From: Listeria booriae
GTDB taxonomy: Bacteria > Bacillota > Bacilli > Lactobacillales > Listeriaceae
Length of the DNA: 64,000 nt
NCBI RefSeq assembly: GCF_000766865.1
Contig: NZ_JNFA01000031.1
Span: 103,798 to 167,797, forward strand
Reading direction: 5' to 3'
Positions 25,668-34,267 of this stretch are shown here, in pieces. Position numbers and translations under genes: made by a program. The stretch's first letter is position 1. Each line of letters starts with the position of its first letter. The notes beneath the pieces are model-generated. The model saw only the letters and a program-made list of their open reading frames with translations. It was not told where the DNA came from and ran no database searches.

Positions 25668-26633
25668 TTAAGTGATTGGAATGGCAAGGGCGGTCTGTCC
25701 GATGAACGAAGCACCGATTAGGCCGACTTCTTTGCTGGAAACGCTAGTTCGAACGATTCCTTTAGTGACAAAACGGACGGTGTTTGGCTGCATGTGGCTT
25801 TGAACGAGTTGCCAAAAATAATCGTTTTGTGTCACGCCACCACCGAAAACAACGCATTCAGGATCTGTTGTGCGGACTAGATTCATAGTCATCGCAGCGA
25901 GACTTTTTGCGGCATAGTGGGTAATGGTTTCAGCTAACTGGTCGCGCTGTATTGCTGCTTCGAAAATTGTGTCGGCAGGGATGCGTTCGCCTGTTTGCAC
26001 GGGAAGCGTGGTTTCTGGATGGTCGGCGGCTTTTGCATACGCTTGTTCGCTAAGCCCGAGTCCTGAAGCCACCCGTTCGACGCAACCGGTACGTCCGCAA
26101 CCGCATGGGACCTCACTTTCGAGATCTACTACCATATGACCAATCTCGCCAGCATTAAAATGTCCGCCCGTAATGAGCTTGCCGTCTGTCATTGTTCCAG
26201 CTGCAATTCCTGTGCCAACATTGATATAGATAAAGTCGCTAGTCTCTTTGCCCACACCGAGCTTTGCTTCCGCGGTCGTAGCGGCTGCAACATCGTTTTC
26301 AATTGCAACAGGAACATGAAGAACATCTGCTAAAATACTGGCAAGTGGGGTAGGATCAGATTTTCCAGGTTCAATCTCCAGCCAAATGCCATTTTTTGCG
26401 TCCACTCGACCGACAACACCGACGCCAGCTGCGGTAATAGTTTGTAGATCAATACCGACCGTTTCTTGATAGTCGCGCAGAGCTTCTAGTAATGTTGCGA
26501 CCACGGCTTGTTGGTCCGTGGTATCGCTAGCGTAGCTTTTAGCGTGCAAAACTCGACCTGCCATATCTACTTCACCAATTAAAATCTTTGTACCGCCGAT
26601 GTCGATACCGAGAATAGATGTTTTGGTTGTCAT
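25668..26633 (-). CDS. ROK-family sugar kinase
   Basis: 321 residues. ATP-binding DIGGTK near 11-16, catalytic region NVGTGIAAG and the ROK zinc motif CGCGRTGC near 178-185. ROK kinases phosphorylate glucose, N-acetylmannosamine, glucosamine and similar sugars. First gene of the GH9-PTS-SIS operon; its probable role is to phosphorylate the non-phosphorylated half released by GH9. A perfect operator palindrome lies upstream. Confidence 0.92.
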   Translation of the reverse strand: MTTKTSILGIDIGGTKILIGEVDMAGRVLHAKSYASDTTDQQAVVATLLEALRDYQETVGIDLQTITAAGVGVVGRVDAKNGIWLEIEPGKSDPTPLASILADVLHVPVAIENDVAAATTAEAKLGVGKETSDFIYINVGTGIAAGTMTDGKLITGGHFNAGEIGHMVVDLESEVPCGCGRTGCVERVASGLGLSEQAYAKAADHPETTLPVQTGERIPADTIFEAAIQRDQLAETITHYAAKSLAAMTMNLVRTTDPECVVFGGGVTQNDYFWQLVQSHMQPNTVRFVTKGIVRTSVSSKEVGLIGASFIGQTALAIPIT

Positions 26634-26651
26634 TATTGTTCACCTCGTCTT

Positions 26652-26673
26652 AATTTGGTAACGTTACCAAATT
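26652..26673. promoter_or_regulatory. Perfect LacI-type operator palindrome upstream of the ROK gene
   Basis: The 22-base perfect palindrome is centred on AACGTT, with half-site AATTTGGTAAC. It lies between the ROK operon and the divergent LacI regulator, the presumed binding protein. Confidence 0.8.
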
Positions 26674-26738
26674 TATTTCTAGTTTGTTATCGCTTTCAAC
26701 AATAGAATATCCCATTAAATAAAAAAAGTCAACATTTA

Positions 26739-26756
26739 TTTGGGAACGTTACCAAA
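26739..26756. promoter_or_regulatory. Second LacI-type operator
   Basis: TTTGGGAACGTTACCAAA differs from the 26652 site core by one base. It sits just upstream of the putative regulator promoter (TTGTAT 26763-26768, TAGACT 26786-26791), so the repressor may control itself and could bridge both sites by looping. Confidence 0.75.
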
Positions 26757-26821
26757 AAAAACTTGTATCGTGTATCGAAATAATGTAGACTAGAGTTATC
26801 AATCCAAAAGGATGGAGATTT

Positions 26822-27883
26822 ATGAAAGAGAAAATAACAATTCAAGAAATTGCAAAGCTTAGCGGGGTCTCTGTTTCTACGGTATCACGAGTGCTAAACA
26901 ATAGTCCATCTGTTTCTAAAGAAAAAAGGAAACGCATTCAAGATGTGATTGATAAGCACCAGTATACGCCTAGTGTGTTTGCACGCGGCATGATTCATCG
27001 ACAAACTAAAAATATTGGTGTTATTTTGCCGGATATTTCGAATCCGTATTTCGTGTCATTAGTTGCGGAAATTCAAAAATGTGCCTTGGAGCAATTTTAT
27101 TCTACGATTGTTTTTAACACATTGCTTGCCGGGCCAGAAAGTGACAAGACGAAACATCATTTGACGGAAGAGGATTATTTGCGGATTGTTTTAGAGAAGC
27201 AAGTGGACGGTGTTCTTGTTCTTGGTGGCGAGATCGATAAGGAAGTTTTGTCCGAGTCTTACGTTACCGCTTTGAACCAACTGCATAAACAAGTTCCTGT
27301 GCTCGTTATCGGGAGCAAACGCGAAGAACTGGACTGTCTCTTTGTAGAACGCGACCTGAAAAAAGGAGTCACGACGCTAGTTACGCATTTGACGGCTTTA
27401 GGACATCGCGATATCGGTTTTATCGGCGGGGAACAAGGGGTCAAAATTACAACATCGCGTGTGGACGCTTTTCGCAGTGCGTTAAGTAATTTCTCGCATC
27501 CGGTTCGAAATGAGTGGATCGAGTTGACGGATTATTATGTGCCTGCGGGTTATGAAGCGTTGATGCGGCTTGTTGAGCGCTCACCAGAAGATTTGCCGAC
27601 AGCTCTGGTTGCGATTAATGATAGTGTTGCGATTGGCGCGATTCGGGCGATGAAAGACAAGGGAATTCGCTGCCCAGAAGATATCGCGATTGTGAGCTGC
27701 GATCAGTTTTTAAATAGTGATTTTCAGATTCCGCGGTTGACGACGATCGATCAGCACAATGAATACTTGGGCAAAATCGCTGTCCTGCAATTAATTACCG
27801 CGATGAATGGCGAATATGAACCAACTGTTATCAAGCATCAGCCGGAGCTTATAGTTCGAGAATCTTGCGGTGCTACTAAATAA
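26822..27883 (+). CDS. LacI-family transcriptional regulator (GH9-PTS locus)
   Basis: 353 residues. LacI-type helix-turn-helix (TIQEIAKLSGVSVSTVSRVLNN), hinge, then an effector-binding domain starting NIGVILPDISNPYF. Divergent from the ROK-GH9-PTS-SIS operon, with two matching palindromes in between, so it is the likely repressor of both directions. Followed 11 bases later by a HAD phosphatase gene. Confidence 0.93.
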   Translation: MKEKITIQEIAKLSGVSVSTVSRVLNNSPSVSKEKRKRIQDVIDKHQYTPSVFARGMIHRQTKNIGVILPDISNPYFVSLVAEIQKCALEQFYSTIVFNTLLAGPESDKTKHHLTEEDYLRIVLEKQVDGVLVLGGEIDKEVLSESYVTALNQLHKQVPVLVIGSKREELDCLFVERDLKKGVTTLVTHLTALGHRDIGFIGGEQGVKITTSRVDAFRSALSNFSHPVRNEWIELTDYYVPAGYEALMRLVERSPEDLPTALVAINDSVAIGAIRAMKDKGIRCPEDIAIVSCDQFLNSDFQIPRLTTIDQHNEYLGKIAVLQLITAMNGEYEPTVIKHQPELIVRESCGATK

Positions 27884-27894
27884 AAGAGGAGTTT

Positions 27895-28707
27895 ATGATA
27901 GTGGAAAAATACTTAATTTGCACAGATATAGATGGAACGCTCATAACGAAAGACCAACAAGTGCCTCCAAAAACGTTGGCATTACTGCAAGAACTCATCG
28001 CACAAGGACATCATTTCGCTGTTTCTACGGGAAGAATGTTTCAAAGCGCGAACAAATTCGCAAAAATGGTCGATGAAAAAGGTAGCGTCATTTGTTCGAA
28101 TGGCTCGATTGTGAATGTGGAAGGAGAAGTCTTGTTTCGAGATGGCTTAAGCCCAGCTAGTATTCTTGCCGTTTTTGAAATATGTGTGGCTCATGAAATG
28201 CCATTGTTCTTTTTCTCGGAGAATACGGTTTTTTACACGATGAGACCGCCTGCGTATATTGCCGATGAGGCGGAACAAGGCCGAGTGAACGGCACAACAT
28301 TGGTTCATTTAGAGTCTAAAGAAGATGTGATATGCCATCAGGCTGCTATTATTAACGCGATTACGATTGAAGAAGAAGTTCCAGAGAAGTTGGAAACGGT
28401 TCGGAAGGCGCTTCAAGAGGTGGAAGGCGTTAGAACATTGTCTTCCCATTTCAATAATATTGAAATTTTGCCAGCAGGTGTGGATAAAGAGCATGCTGTG
28501 GAGCGGTTGCGGCAACATTTAGATGTGAAGCTTGAGCATGTCATTACATTTGGAGACGGCGAAAACGATTTGCAAATGCTTCGTTATGCGGGCATGGGAG
28601 TTGCGATGGGAAATGCTGCTGATTTTGTGAAGGAGCACGCTTCTTATGTTACAGCCTCGAATGAAGAAGAAGGCATTTATGAATTTTTAAAAGCACATAT
28701 TTGTTAA
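27895..28707 (+). CDS. HAD-superfamily Cof-type phosphatase
   Basis: 270 residues. HAD motif I DIDGTL near 10-15, motif II STGR, motif III/IV GDGENDLQML near 221-230, Cof-type (IIB) cap. Such enzymes dephosphorylate sugar phosphates or flavin-related phosphates. Co-transcribed with the LacI gene (11-base gap, SD AGAGGAG), which suggests it removes excess sugar phosphate from this pathway; that link is inferred. A terminator follows. Confidence 0.92.
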   Translation: MIVEKYLICTDIDGTLITKDQQVPPKTLALLQELIAQGHHFAVSTGRMFQSANKFAKMVDEKGSVICSNGSIVNVEGEVLFRDGLSPASILAVFEICVAHEMPLFFFSENTVFYTMRPPAYIADEAEQGRVNGTTLVHLESKEDVICHQAAIINAITIEEEVPEKLETVRKALQEVEGVRTLSSHFNNIEILPAGVDKEHAVERLRQHLDVKLEHVITFGDGENDLQMLRYAGMGVAMGNAADFVKEHASYVTASNEEEGIYEFLKAHIC

Positions 28708-28715
28708 ATGAGAAA

Positions 28716-28752
28716 TAGATTTCCTGATAGCGACGGGAAGTCTGTTTTTTTT
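28716..28752 (+). terminator. Terminator after the HAD gene
   Basis: TAGATTTCC pairs with GGGAAGTCT, followed by GTTTTTTTT. Confidence 0.82.
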
Positions 28753-28770
28753 ATGTAGAAGGGTATTACG

Positions 28771-28813
28771 TGTGGCTCGCATAGGGAAGGGGGTTCGCGA
28801 CTATCGAGCCACA
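28771..28813 (+). other. Long stem-loop in the leader region of the surface-protein gene
   Basis: TGTGGCTCG (28771-28779) and CGAGCCACA (28805-28813) form nine pairs, extended by ATAG/CTAT across a one-base bulge; loop of 16 bases. No T tract follows. It lies about 230 bases before the ATG of the surface protein; its function is unknown. The rest of 28814-29043 is AT-rich, with no further gene seen. Confidence 0.45.
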
Positions 28814-29043
28814 ACTGTAAGGGGGATTTTGAGAAAGTGGAAATGTTAAGGTGTTTACGAATTTATTGTATCGCATGAAAGGGCGAAACTATGAATATTA
28901 TCATAAAATTTTTCTGGGTGGAAAATAATGATTGTGAGATTTAATATGTGTTAAGAATTTTTTAATATCCAGCTTATTTGGAATTTATATCTAGAAGATA
29001 TGATTGGGTTAGTAATAATTTCGAATGAAAAGGAGATTTTAAA

Positions 29044-31323
29044 ATGACACAATCAAAAAAAGTTTTATCTACGTTGCTAGTTGCGACAACGATTATTGCG
29101 GGGGTGGCTCCACAGGTTGCGCCAGTTGGTGTAGTGGCGGCGGAACAAGGTGTGAATGCCGTGGCAGAAATTACGGAAGTGCGGGTTTTGAACGCAATGA
29201 CTTTGCAAATTAAGTTTGACGGGACATTGCCGGCAGCGGATGTTGCGGATGCGAATTTGGATGCGATTAAAGGACATTTCCAGTTCAGTAATGGATTGCA
29301 AATTGTGAATGTGCCGCGTTTGAAGTCGGGGTCGACGAATACGTATATTGTGCCTGTGACGGTGCAAACGCCGGGGACGCCTTACACGTTAAGTTATAAA
29401 GGTGGCGCGACGCAAAATTTCACTGGTAGTGGGGATAAGTTAACGATTCGTGATACGAGACAGGTTGAGGCGGATACGTTTGAATTAGAGTCGTTCCAAG
29501 CGGACGGCGTGGTGGATTATGCGAATATTATTGCGGCTTATGCTGGCGGACGTGGGGACCAAGCGTTTGTGGTGGACGATGAGAATCGTGATGCGAATGG
29601 GACGCAGTTTCAAGTGATTTCGTCATTGCGGGATCGGAGCGTGACGGTGACTGGTAGTAATGGTGACACGTATACGGCGAACTATGTACCATTTACGCAA
29701 GCATCGGATCGTCGTCAAGCGCCAAAATTCCGACTGCCTGCTGGAAAGACGCTCGTTCCGGGTGTGACGTATACGGTGTCGTCGAATTGGACGGATATTC
29801 GGAATGCAACTTTTACAGCGCGTGCGATGGAGCGTTTGAACATTGCTTCGGCGGAATTTGTGGATGCGACGTCGTTTAAATTAACGCTAGATGCTGATCC
29901 TGGAATGGACTTGTTGGCTGGACGCAGTGTCGTTTTGAAAGGATCGGATGGTAGTGAGTTGACGGCGAATTATCGTTATTCTTCACGCCAAGGTGCGACG
30001 GGAACGTTTGATGTGACTGGTGGGACTTTGAATGAGAACATTTCCTACGAGATTTTACCGCAAAATAGTTGGGCGAAACCGACGAGCGTGACGCTTGGTG
30101 ATGCAAAACAAGCAGCGTACAAAATTGAATCATTAAATGCGATGACACTACAAATTACTTTCCCTGAAGCATTGCCTGCTAATGAAGTTGCAGATAGCAA
30201 TTTAGATGCCATTAAATCTAATTTTGTTTTTAGTAACGGTTTGAGTATCGTGAATGTGCCGCGTTTAAAATCGGGATCTAAGAGCACGTATATTGTGCCT
30301 GTGACGGTGCAAAAACCTGGGCAGACGTATACGCTAAGCTATAAAGGTGCAGCTGCCGAAACATTTGTAGGAAGCGATAAGAAAATCAATATTCGTGATT
30401 CTAAGCAAGTGACGAACGACACGTTTGAATTAGAGTCATTCCAAGCGGATGGCGTAGTGGATTATGCGAATATTATCGCTGCTTATGCTGGCGGGCGTGG
30501 GGATCAGGCTTTCATTATAGATGATGAGAATCGCGATGCGAATGGGAAACAATATCAAGTTATTTCTTCTTTACGCGACCGCAGTGTGACATTGACAGGT
30601 AGCAACGGCGATGTCATCAAGGCGAATTATGTGCCATTCACACAAGCTTCCGACCGTCGCCAAGCACCGAAATTCCGCCTCCCTGTGGGTGAAAAACTAC
30701 AACCTGGCGTAACATATACTGTAACATCAGATTGGGCAACTGTTGCCAATGCTAGTTTTACAGCTAAAGAAATAGCACCGTTAGTCATTTCTAAGGCAAC
30801 ACCAGTAGACGCGAAATCTTTCGAGTTAACATTAGATGCTGATCCGACAATGGACTTGTTTGCTGGGCGCCAAGTCGAACTTCAAGGTTCAGATGGGACG
30901 AAACTTACAGCGCAATATCGTTATTCTTCACGACAAGGCGCGACAGGCATTTTTGACCTTGTAAGTGGCGAGATTAATGCCGATGTTGTATACACGATTG
31001 TGCCGCTAAACGACTGGGCTACAGCAAATAAAATTATGTTAGGTGAAGCTAAAACAGCACCAACCCCAGAAGAAAAGCCAGATGGTGAAAAAGCACCGAG
31101 CGTAACTCCAGAAAAACCAAGTGTGTCAGATACAAATACTAATAAGGCCAAACCAAGCGTTTCAGTTAAAACATCGACAGACAAACCAAAAGCTAGCCAA
31201 TCAACCAGTCAAAAAGATTTGCCGAAAACAGGAGATAAGACACCTATCGTTCCAGTGGCCGCAGGATTAGGTGCGATTATTGCAGGAACATATCTGCTAA
31301 TGAAACGTAAATTATTCAAATAA
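29044..31323 (+). CDS. LPXTG-anchored surface protein with a duplicated large domain
   Basis: 759 residues: signal peptide (cleavage near VVAAEQ), two tandem copies of a roughly 320-residue module (about 40-360 and 361-680), a Pro/Lys/Thr-rich spacer, and a sortase signal LPKTG near 725, a hydrophobic stretch and KRK tail. Shared blocks in both copies include NVPRLKSGS, FELESFQADGVVDYANIIAAY, GGRGDQAF and YVPFTQASDRRQAPKFRLP. The module is not one I recognise; the predicted strands suggest Ig-like or SlpA/SbsC-type folds. GGRGD in each copy resembles an integrin-type RGD but may be incidental. Sortase should attach it to peptidoglycan. SD AAAAGGAG precedes ATG. Confidence 0.88.
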   Translation: MTQSKKVLSTLLVATTIIAGVAPQVAPVGVVAAEQGVNAVAEITEVRVLNAMTLQIKFDGTLPAADVADANLDAIKGHFQFSNGLQIVNVPRLKSGSTNTYIVPVTVQTPGTPYTLSYKGGATQNFTGSGDKLTIRDTRQVEADTFELESFQADGVVDYANIIAAYAGGRGDQAFVVDDENRDANGTQFQVISSLRDRSVTVTGSNGDTYTANYVPFTQASDRRQAPKFRLPAGKTLVPGVTYTVSSNWTDIRNATFTARAMERLNIASAEFVDATSFKLTLDADPGMDLLAGRSVVLKGSDGSELTANYRYSSRQGATGTFDVTGGTLNENISYEILPQNSWAKPTSVTLGDAKQAAYKIESLNAMTLQITFPEALPANEVADSNLDAIKSNFVFSNGLSIVNVPRLKSGSKSTYIVPVTVQKPGQTYTLSYKGAAAETFVGSDKKINIRDSKQVTNDTFELESFQADGVVDYANIIAAYAGGRGDQAFIIDDENRDANGKQYQVISSLRDRSVTLTGSNGDVIKANYVPFTQASDRRQAPKFRLPVGEKLQPGVTYTVTSDWATVANASFTAKEIAPLVISKATPVDAKSFELTLDADPTMDLFAGRQVELQGSDGTKLTAQYRYSSRQGATGIFDLVSGEINADVVYTIVPLNDWATANKIMLGEAKTAPTPEEKPDGEKAPSVTPEKPSVSDTNTNKAKPSVSVKTSTDKPKASQSTSQKDLPKTGDKTPIVPVAAGLGAIIAGTYLLMKRKLFK

Positions 31324-31341
31324 ATGAAGTATATAGTGAGG

Positions 31342-31370
31342 TTGAAATCCAACTAATTATTTGCTATAAT
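31342..31370 (+). promoter_or_regulatory. Promoter of the type I antitoxin RNA
   Basis: TTGAAA (31342-31347), 17 bases, then an extended -10 TGCTATAAT (31362-31370). There is no ORF downstream, as expected for an untranslated RNA. Confidence 0.75.
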
Positions 31371-31376
31371 GAATAC

Positions 31377-31498
31377 GAAAAGAAGGTCGTGTTGACGCAC
31401 GACCTTCCAGTCAGAGCCGTCTGGGACGGTAGCTGAATAATAACAAGTTAAGAGATAACCGTTACTTTGGGCTAAAGTAGGAACGGTTATCTCTTTTT
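31377..31498 (+). ncRNA. Probable antitoxin RNA of a type I toxin-antitoxin locus
   Basis: About 120 bases from the predicted start to the terminator. It folds into GAAGGTCGT/ACGACCTTC, then CCGTC-TGG-GACGG, and ends with AGAGATAACCGTT/AACGGTTATCTCT plus a T tract. The 3' end overlaps the last codons and 3' end of the convergent toxin mRNA, the txpA/ratA style of layout. Base pairing to the toxin mRNA is inferred from the overlap. Confidence 0.65.
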
Positions 31499-31573
31499 GT
31501 CTTTGTCTCGATCAATATAAAGAACTAGCATTGCAAAAGAAATTGCTAATGTCAGTGCTTCGTATATGCTCAT
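31487..31573 (-). CDS. Holin-like type I toxin peptide (Hol-Tox/TxpA-like)
   Basis: A 28-residue peptide: MSIYEALTLAISFAMLVLY then a charged end (IDRDKDKKR). The pattern MSxYExLxLxISFxxLV plus a Lys-rich tail is that of putative holin-like toxins found across Bacillales and Lactobacillales. It is a single membrane helix and would damage the membrane if overproduced. SD AAAGGA eight bases before ATG. An extended -10, TGTTATAAT on the minus strand near 31668-31676, could start the mRNA about 90 bases upstream. Confidence 0.7.
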   Translation of the reverse strand: MSIYEALTLAISFAMLVLYIDRDKDKKR

Positions 31574-31745
31574 CTGCTGTTCCTTTCTAGGAGCGACAAA
31601 AAGAAGATACATTGGCATCACCCCTTCGTAATGGATTAGCCTCCGTCCCAAAACTTCTCTTCATCCATTATAACAAATAAAATCATTGATGTGTATATAT
31701 TTTACAAAAAAGTCTAATATCCTCCAAAATGAGCAATTAAGGGGT

Positions 31746-31787
31746 TAAAAAGAGCCGCTAGCTGATATAACAATCAAATAGCGGCTT
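31746..31787 (-). terminator. Terminator of the SdrD-B-like gene
   Basis: AGCCGCTA (31753-31760) pairs with TAGCGGCT (31779-31786); on the minus strand it is followed by CTTTTT. Confidence 0.85.
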
Positions 31788-31797
31788 ATATTATTTA

Positions 31798-33288
31798 TTA
31801 TGGTAGTAAAGGAATGTTTTGCGTGATTTGTTGAATTGGACTGTTAGAGTCGAATGTGTATGCGCCAACTAAGCGAAGTCCTTGCAATGCTGGTGGAACA
31901 ACGCCTGTATAAACTGGGCTGTATCCGTTTGTTCCATCGATACCAATGTAAATTGTTTTATTAAATGCTAACTTATCTAATGTAAATTTAGTAGTTAATG
32001 AAGATGTTGTTACCGATTGAATGACATTACCAAAAGCGTCATATGCTGTAACCGTTGTTGCTTTACCAAACTCTAGTAAGTCTTTTTTACCGTTCTTATT
32101 CTTATCTACAAACAAGTCACCAGTAATTACTGGAAGTTTGCGGATACCGAATTGGAAGTCGTTTGTTTTTGTGAATTTCAAAGCTGTTAAGTCATAGGAG
32201 TTACCCCAGATATCTACTTTTGCGAAGCGCATAGATGGGATGTTATTTAGTACGTTAACGATTGATTTTGCTTGTCCTAGTGCTGTGTTTACGGATGTTC
32301 CCGTTTCTTCACCAAGATATTTGTCTACGTCTACTTGTTCTACCGCATTAATTGCTTTTGGTAGGAATGCTGCTAGTGCTTTGATGTAGTCGTTATTCGG
32401 TGTTGTTGAGATATCGCCAGTGTTTAGCAATTCAGGATTATCTAAAATTCCTTGAATGTCACCGCCAGAGATGATGTCGATAAGCGCTGTTACTTTGTTT
32501 AAGTTACCAAGTAAGTCGCCGATTGTTAGGTTAAATGGTGAACGAATCATAACGTATAGGCCTGGATCGACATTAGGCATTGTAATTGCCGCGTTACTAG
32601 CACTTGTTCTGAACAAAATAGCATCTTCAATGTCTAAACTTCCGCCAAGTGCGCCAAGAATTTTAGAATTTAAGTCAAGATTAGCCAGACGGCCACTTGA
32701 AATTAGTTCTTGTGTTTTCTCTAAGTTGATGAAAATCATTGTTTTGCCGTTTATGATGGACTCGTTGCTGTCTTTAACGCCATTACCATTCAAATCTTCA
32801 AAAGTTGTCATCGTTAGGTTTGTGGTTTTCTTTGTTGCTAAATCAGCCCAAGTGACGATGTTTACAGTATTAATAGAAACAGCGACAATCCCAGGAATTT
32901 GTTTTCCGGCTGCATCTTTAGCAGAGTTAGCTTGGACAACTGGTTTTGTGGTTGTTTCTGTTCCGTATTTCAGGAAGTAGTTTCCTTTTACTAGTTTCGT
33001 GAAATTGTAAACACCTACTGCATTTGTTTTTGCTGTTGCGACAACGTTTGTACCTGCTTGTGCATCAGCTAAAGTTTTGTGAAGTGTTACTGTCATGTTG
33101 CTAAGTGGTAAATCTAGGTTGTGTAATTCCATAATGCCGTTACCATTTGTGTCTGCGTAAACTGTTCCAGAAACCGTGTAGATAGCTGGATTCAGAATAC
33201 TTGCGTTTGCTGCTGGTGCGAAAGATGCGAAAAGAATAGCAAAAATCATCGCAAAAACAGCGACTTGCTTGTTAAAAAAACGTTTCAT
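31798..33288 (-). CDS. Secreted SdrD B-like domain protein
   Basis: 496 residues with signal peptide (cleavage near NASILNP). Three SdrD_B/prealbumin-like modules are marked by calcium-loop-like motifs DTNGNGIMEL (about 47), DLNGNGVKDS (about 168) and DKNKNGKKDLLEFG (about 405), each followed by a TVT... or MIF... strand. Between the second and third is a long helix-rich insert. There is no LPXTG, GW, LysM or C-terminal membrane helix, so it is probably released or held non-covalently. ATG 33288 has AGGGGGA upstream. Role unknown; SdrD-B modules act as stalks in adhesins. Confidence 0.8.
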   Translation of the reverse strand: MKRFFNKQVAVFAMIFAILFASFAPAANASILNPAIYTVSGTVYADTNGNGIMELHNLDLPLSNMTVTLHKTLADAQAGTNVVATAKTNAVGVYNFTKLVKGNYFLKYGTETTTKPVVQANSAKDAAGKQIPGIVAVSINTVNIVTWADLATKKTTNLTMTTFEDLNGNGVKDSNESIINGKTMIFINLEKTQELISSGRLANLDLNSKILGALGGSLDIEDAILFRTSASNAAITMPNVDPGLYVMIRSPFNLTIGDLLGNLNKVTALIDIISGGDIQGILDNPELLNTGDISTTPNNDYIKALAAFLPKAINAVEQVDVDKYLGEETGTSVNTALGQAKSIVNVLNNIPSMRFAKVDIWGNSYDLTALKFTKTNDFQFGIRKLPVITGDLFVDKNKNGKKDLLEFGKATTVTAYDAFGNVIQSVTTSSLTTKFTLDKLAFNKTIYIGIDGTNGYSPVYTGVVPPALQGLRLVGAYTFDSNSPIQQITQNIPLLP

Positions 33289-33693
33289 TGTATTTCCCCC
33301 TTTTATTAAGTTATACATTTAGTCTATAGCCGTGGTTGATAAAAGGCAATGGGGGTAGAAAAGCGGACTTTTTCTTGAGCTAACGTATATGAATTTGTTG
33401 TAAAAAGTGTTTTTGATAACTTTTTGGAGTTAATTTGTTTTTAAATAAGCCGATTATGAAATATAAAACGTTTAATGTTAATTTAACAGATAATTTTGAG
33501 TGGAATAATAATACGTACTTTCACTTCTTCAATTACGAGAATGAGGAAAACGGATGCAATCTATCATGCAATTTAAAGTAAAAGATTCATAAATATTTCA
33601 CATCTTGCCTTTGTGGTGAGATATTATACGAAATTAGCTTTCCTTACCTCAATAAAAGTTACAATTGATAATTTATTTTAATTCCTATCAAAT

Positions 33694-33751
33694 ATGTCAT
33701 CGCTCCTGTGACATTTCATTTGTTTTTTTAGAAAGCGTTCTCATCTATAAT
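33694..33751 (+). promoter_or_regulatory. Control region of the frv-like operon: inverted repeat, cre, -10
   Basis: ATGTCA (33694-33699) and TGACAT (33709-33714) form an inverted repeat that may bind the PRD regulator. AGAAAGCGTTCTCA (33730-33743) matches cre at 13 of 14 positions. TATAAT lies at 33746-33751; no good -35 is present, consistent with activator dependence. The rest of 33289-33693 is AT-rich with no gene seen. Confidence 0.65.
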
Positions 33752-33806
33752 GAAATTTGTACAGGAAAAGGCTAGCGCTAACAAAATAGAGCTTGGAGTG
33801 AATAGA

Positions 33807-34250
33807 ATGGAAATTATGACTATGAATAGTATTAATGTGAATGTAAAAGGAACAACGAAACCAGAAGTTTTGCGAGAGTTTGCGGATATGGCATTTGCGA
33901 ATGGGAAGGTGTCGGATGCTGCTGGATTTTATCAGGATCTTTGTTTGCGGGAAGAGGAGTCAACAACGGGATTTGGTGGCGGTATTGCGATTCCACATGC
34001 AAAATCGGCTTTTGTAAATGAAGTTGGTGTTTTTGTGGGACGTGGGGAAAATGAAGTGGAGTGGGACGCGTTAGATGGCGCGCCAGTGCATTGCTGGATT
34101 TGCTTGCTTGTGCCTGAAACTGGTGGACAAGAGCATTTGCGTTTGTTATCGCAATTAAGCCGTAAGTTGATGGACCCAGAGTTCGTCGCGAAGTTAAAAG
34201 AGGGATCAGAGCAAGACATTTTAACATTAGTTCAAGGCGTTATTTCATAA
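33807..34250 (+). CDS. PTS fructose-class EIIA (FrvA-like)
   Basis: 147 residues with the EIIA-2 active site GGGIAIPHAKS (phosphorylated His near 64). It passes phosphate from HPr to the EIIB domain of the next protein. ATG 33807 has GGAG nine bases upstream; the frame is open further upstream but that would overlap the promoter. First gene of a five-gene operon. Confidence 0.93.
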   Translation: MEIMTMNSINVNVKGTTKPEVLREFADMAFANGKVSDAAGFYQDLCLREEESTTGFGGGIAIPHAKSAFVNEVGVFVGRGENEVEWDALDGAPVHCWICLLVPETGGQEHLRLLSQLSRKLMDPEFVAKLKEGSEQDILTLVQGVIS

Positions 34251-34267
34251 AAAGGGAGCGAAAAAAA

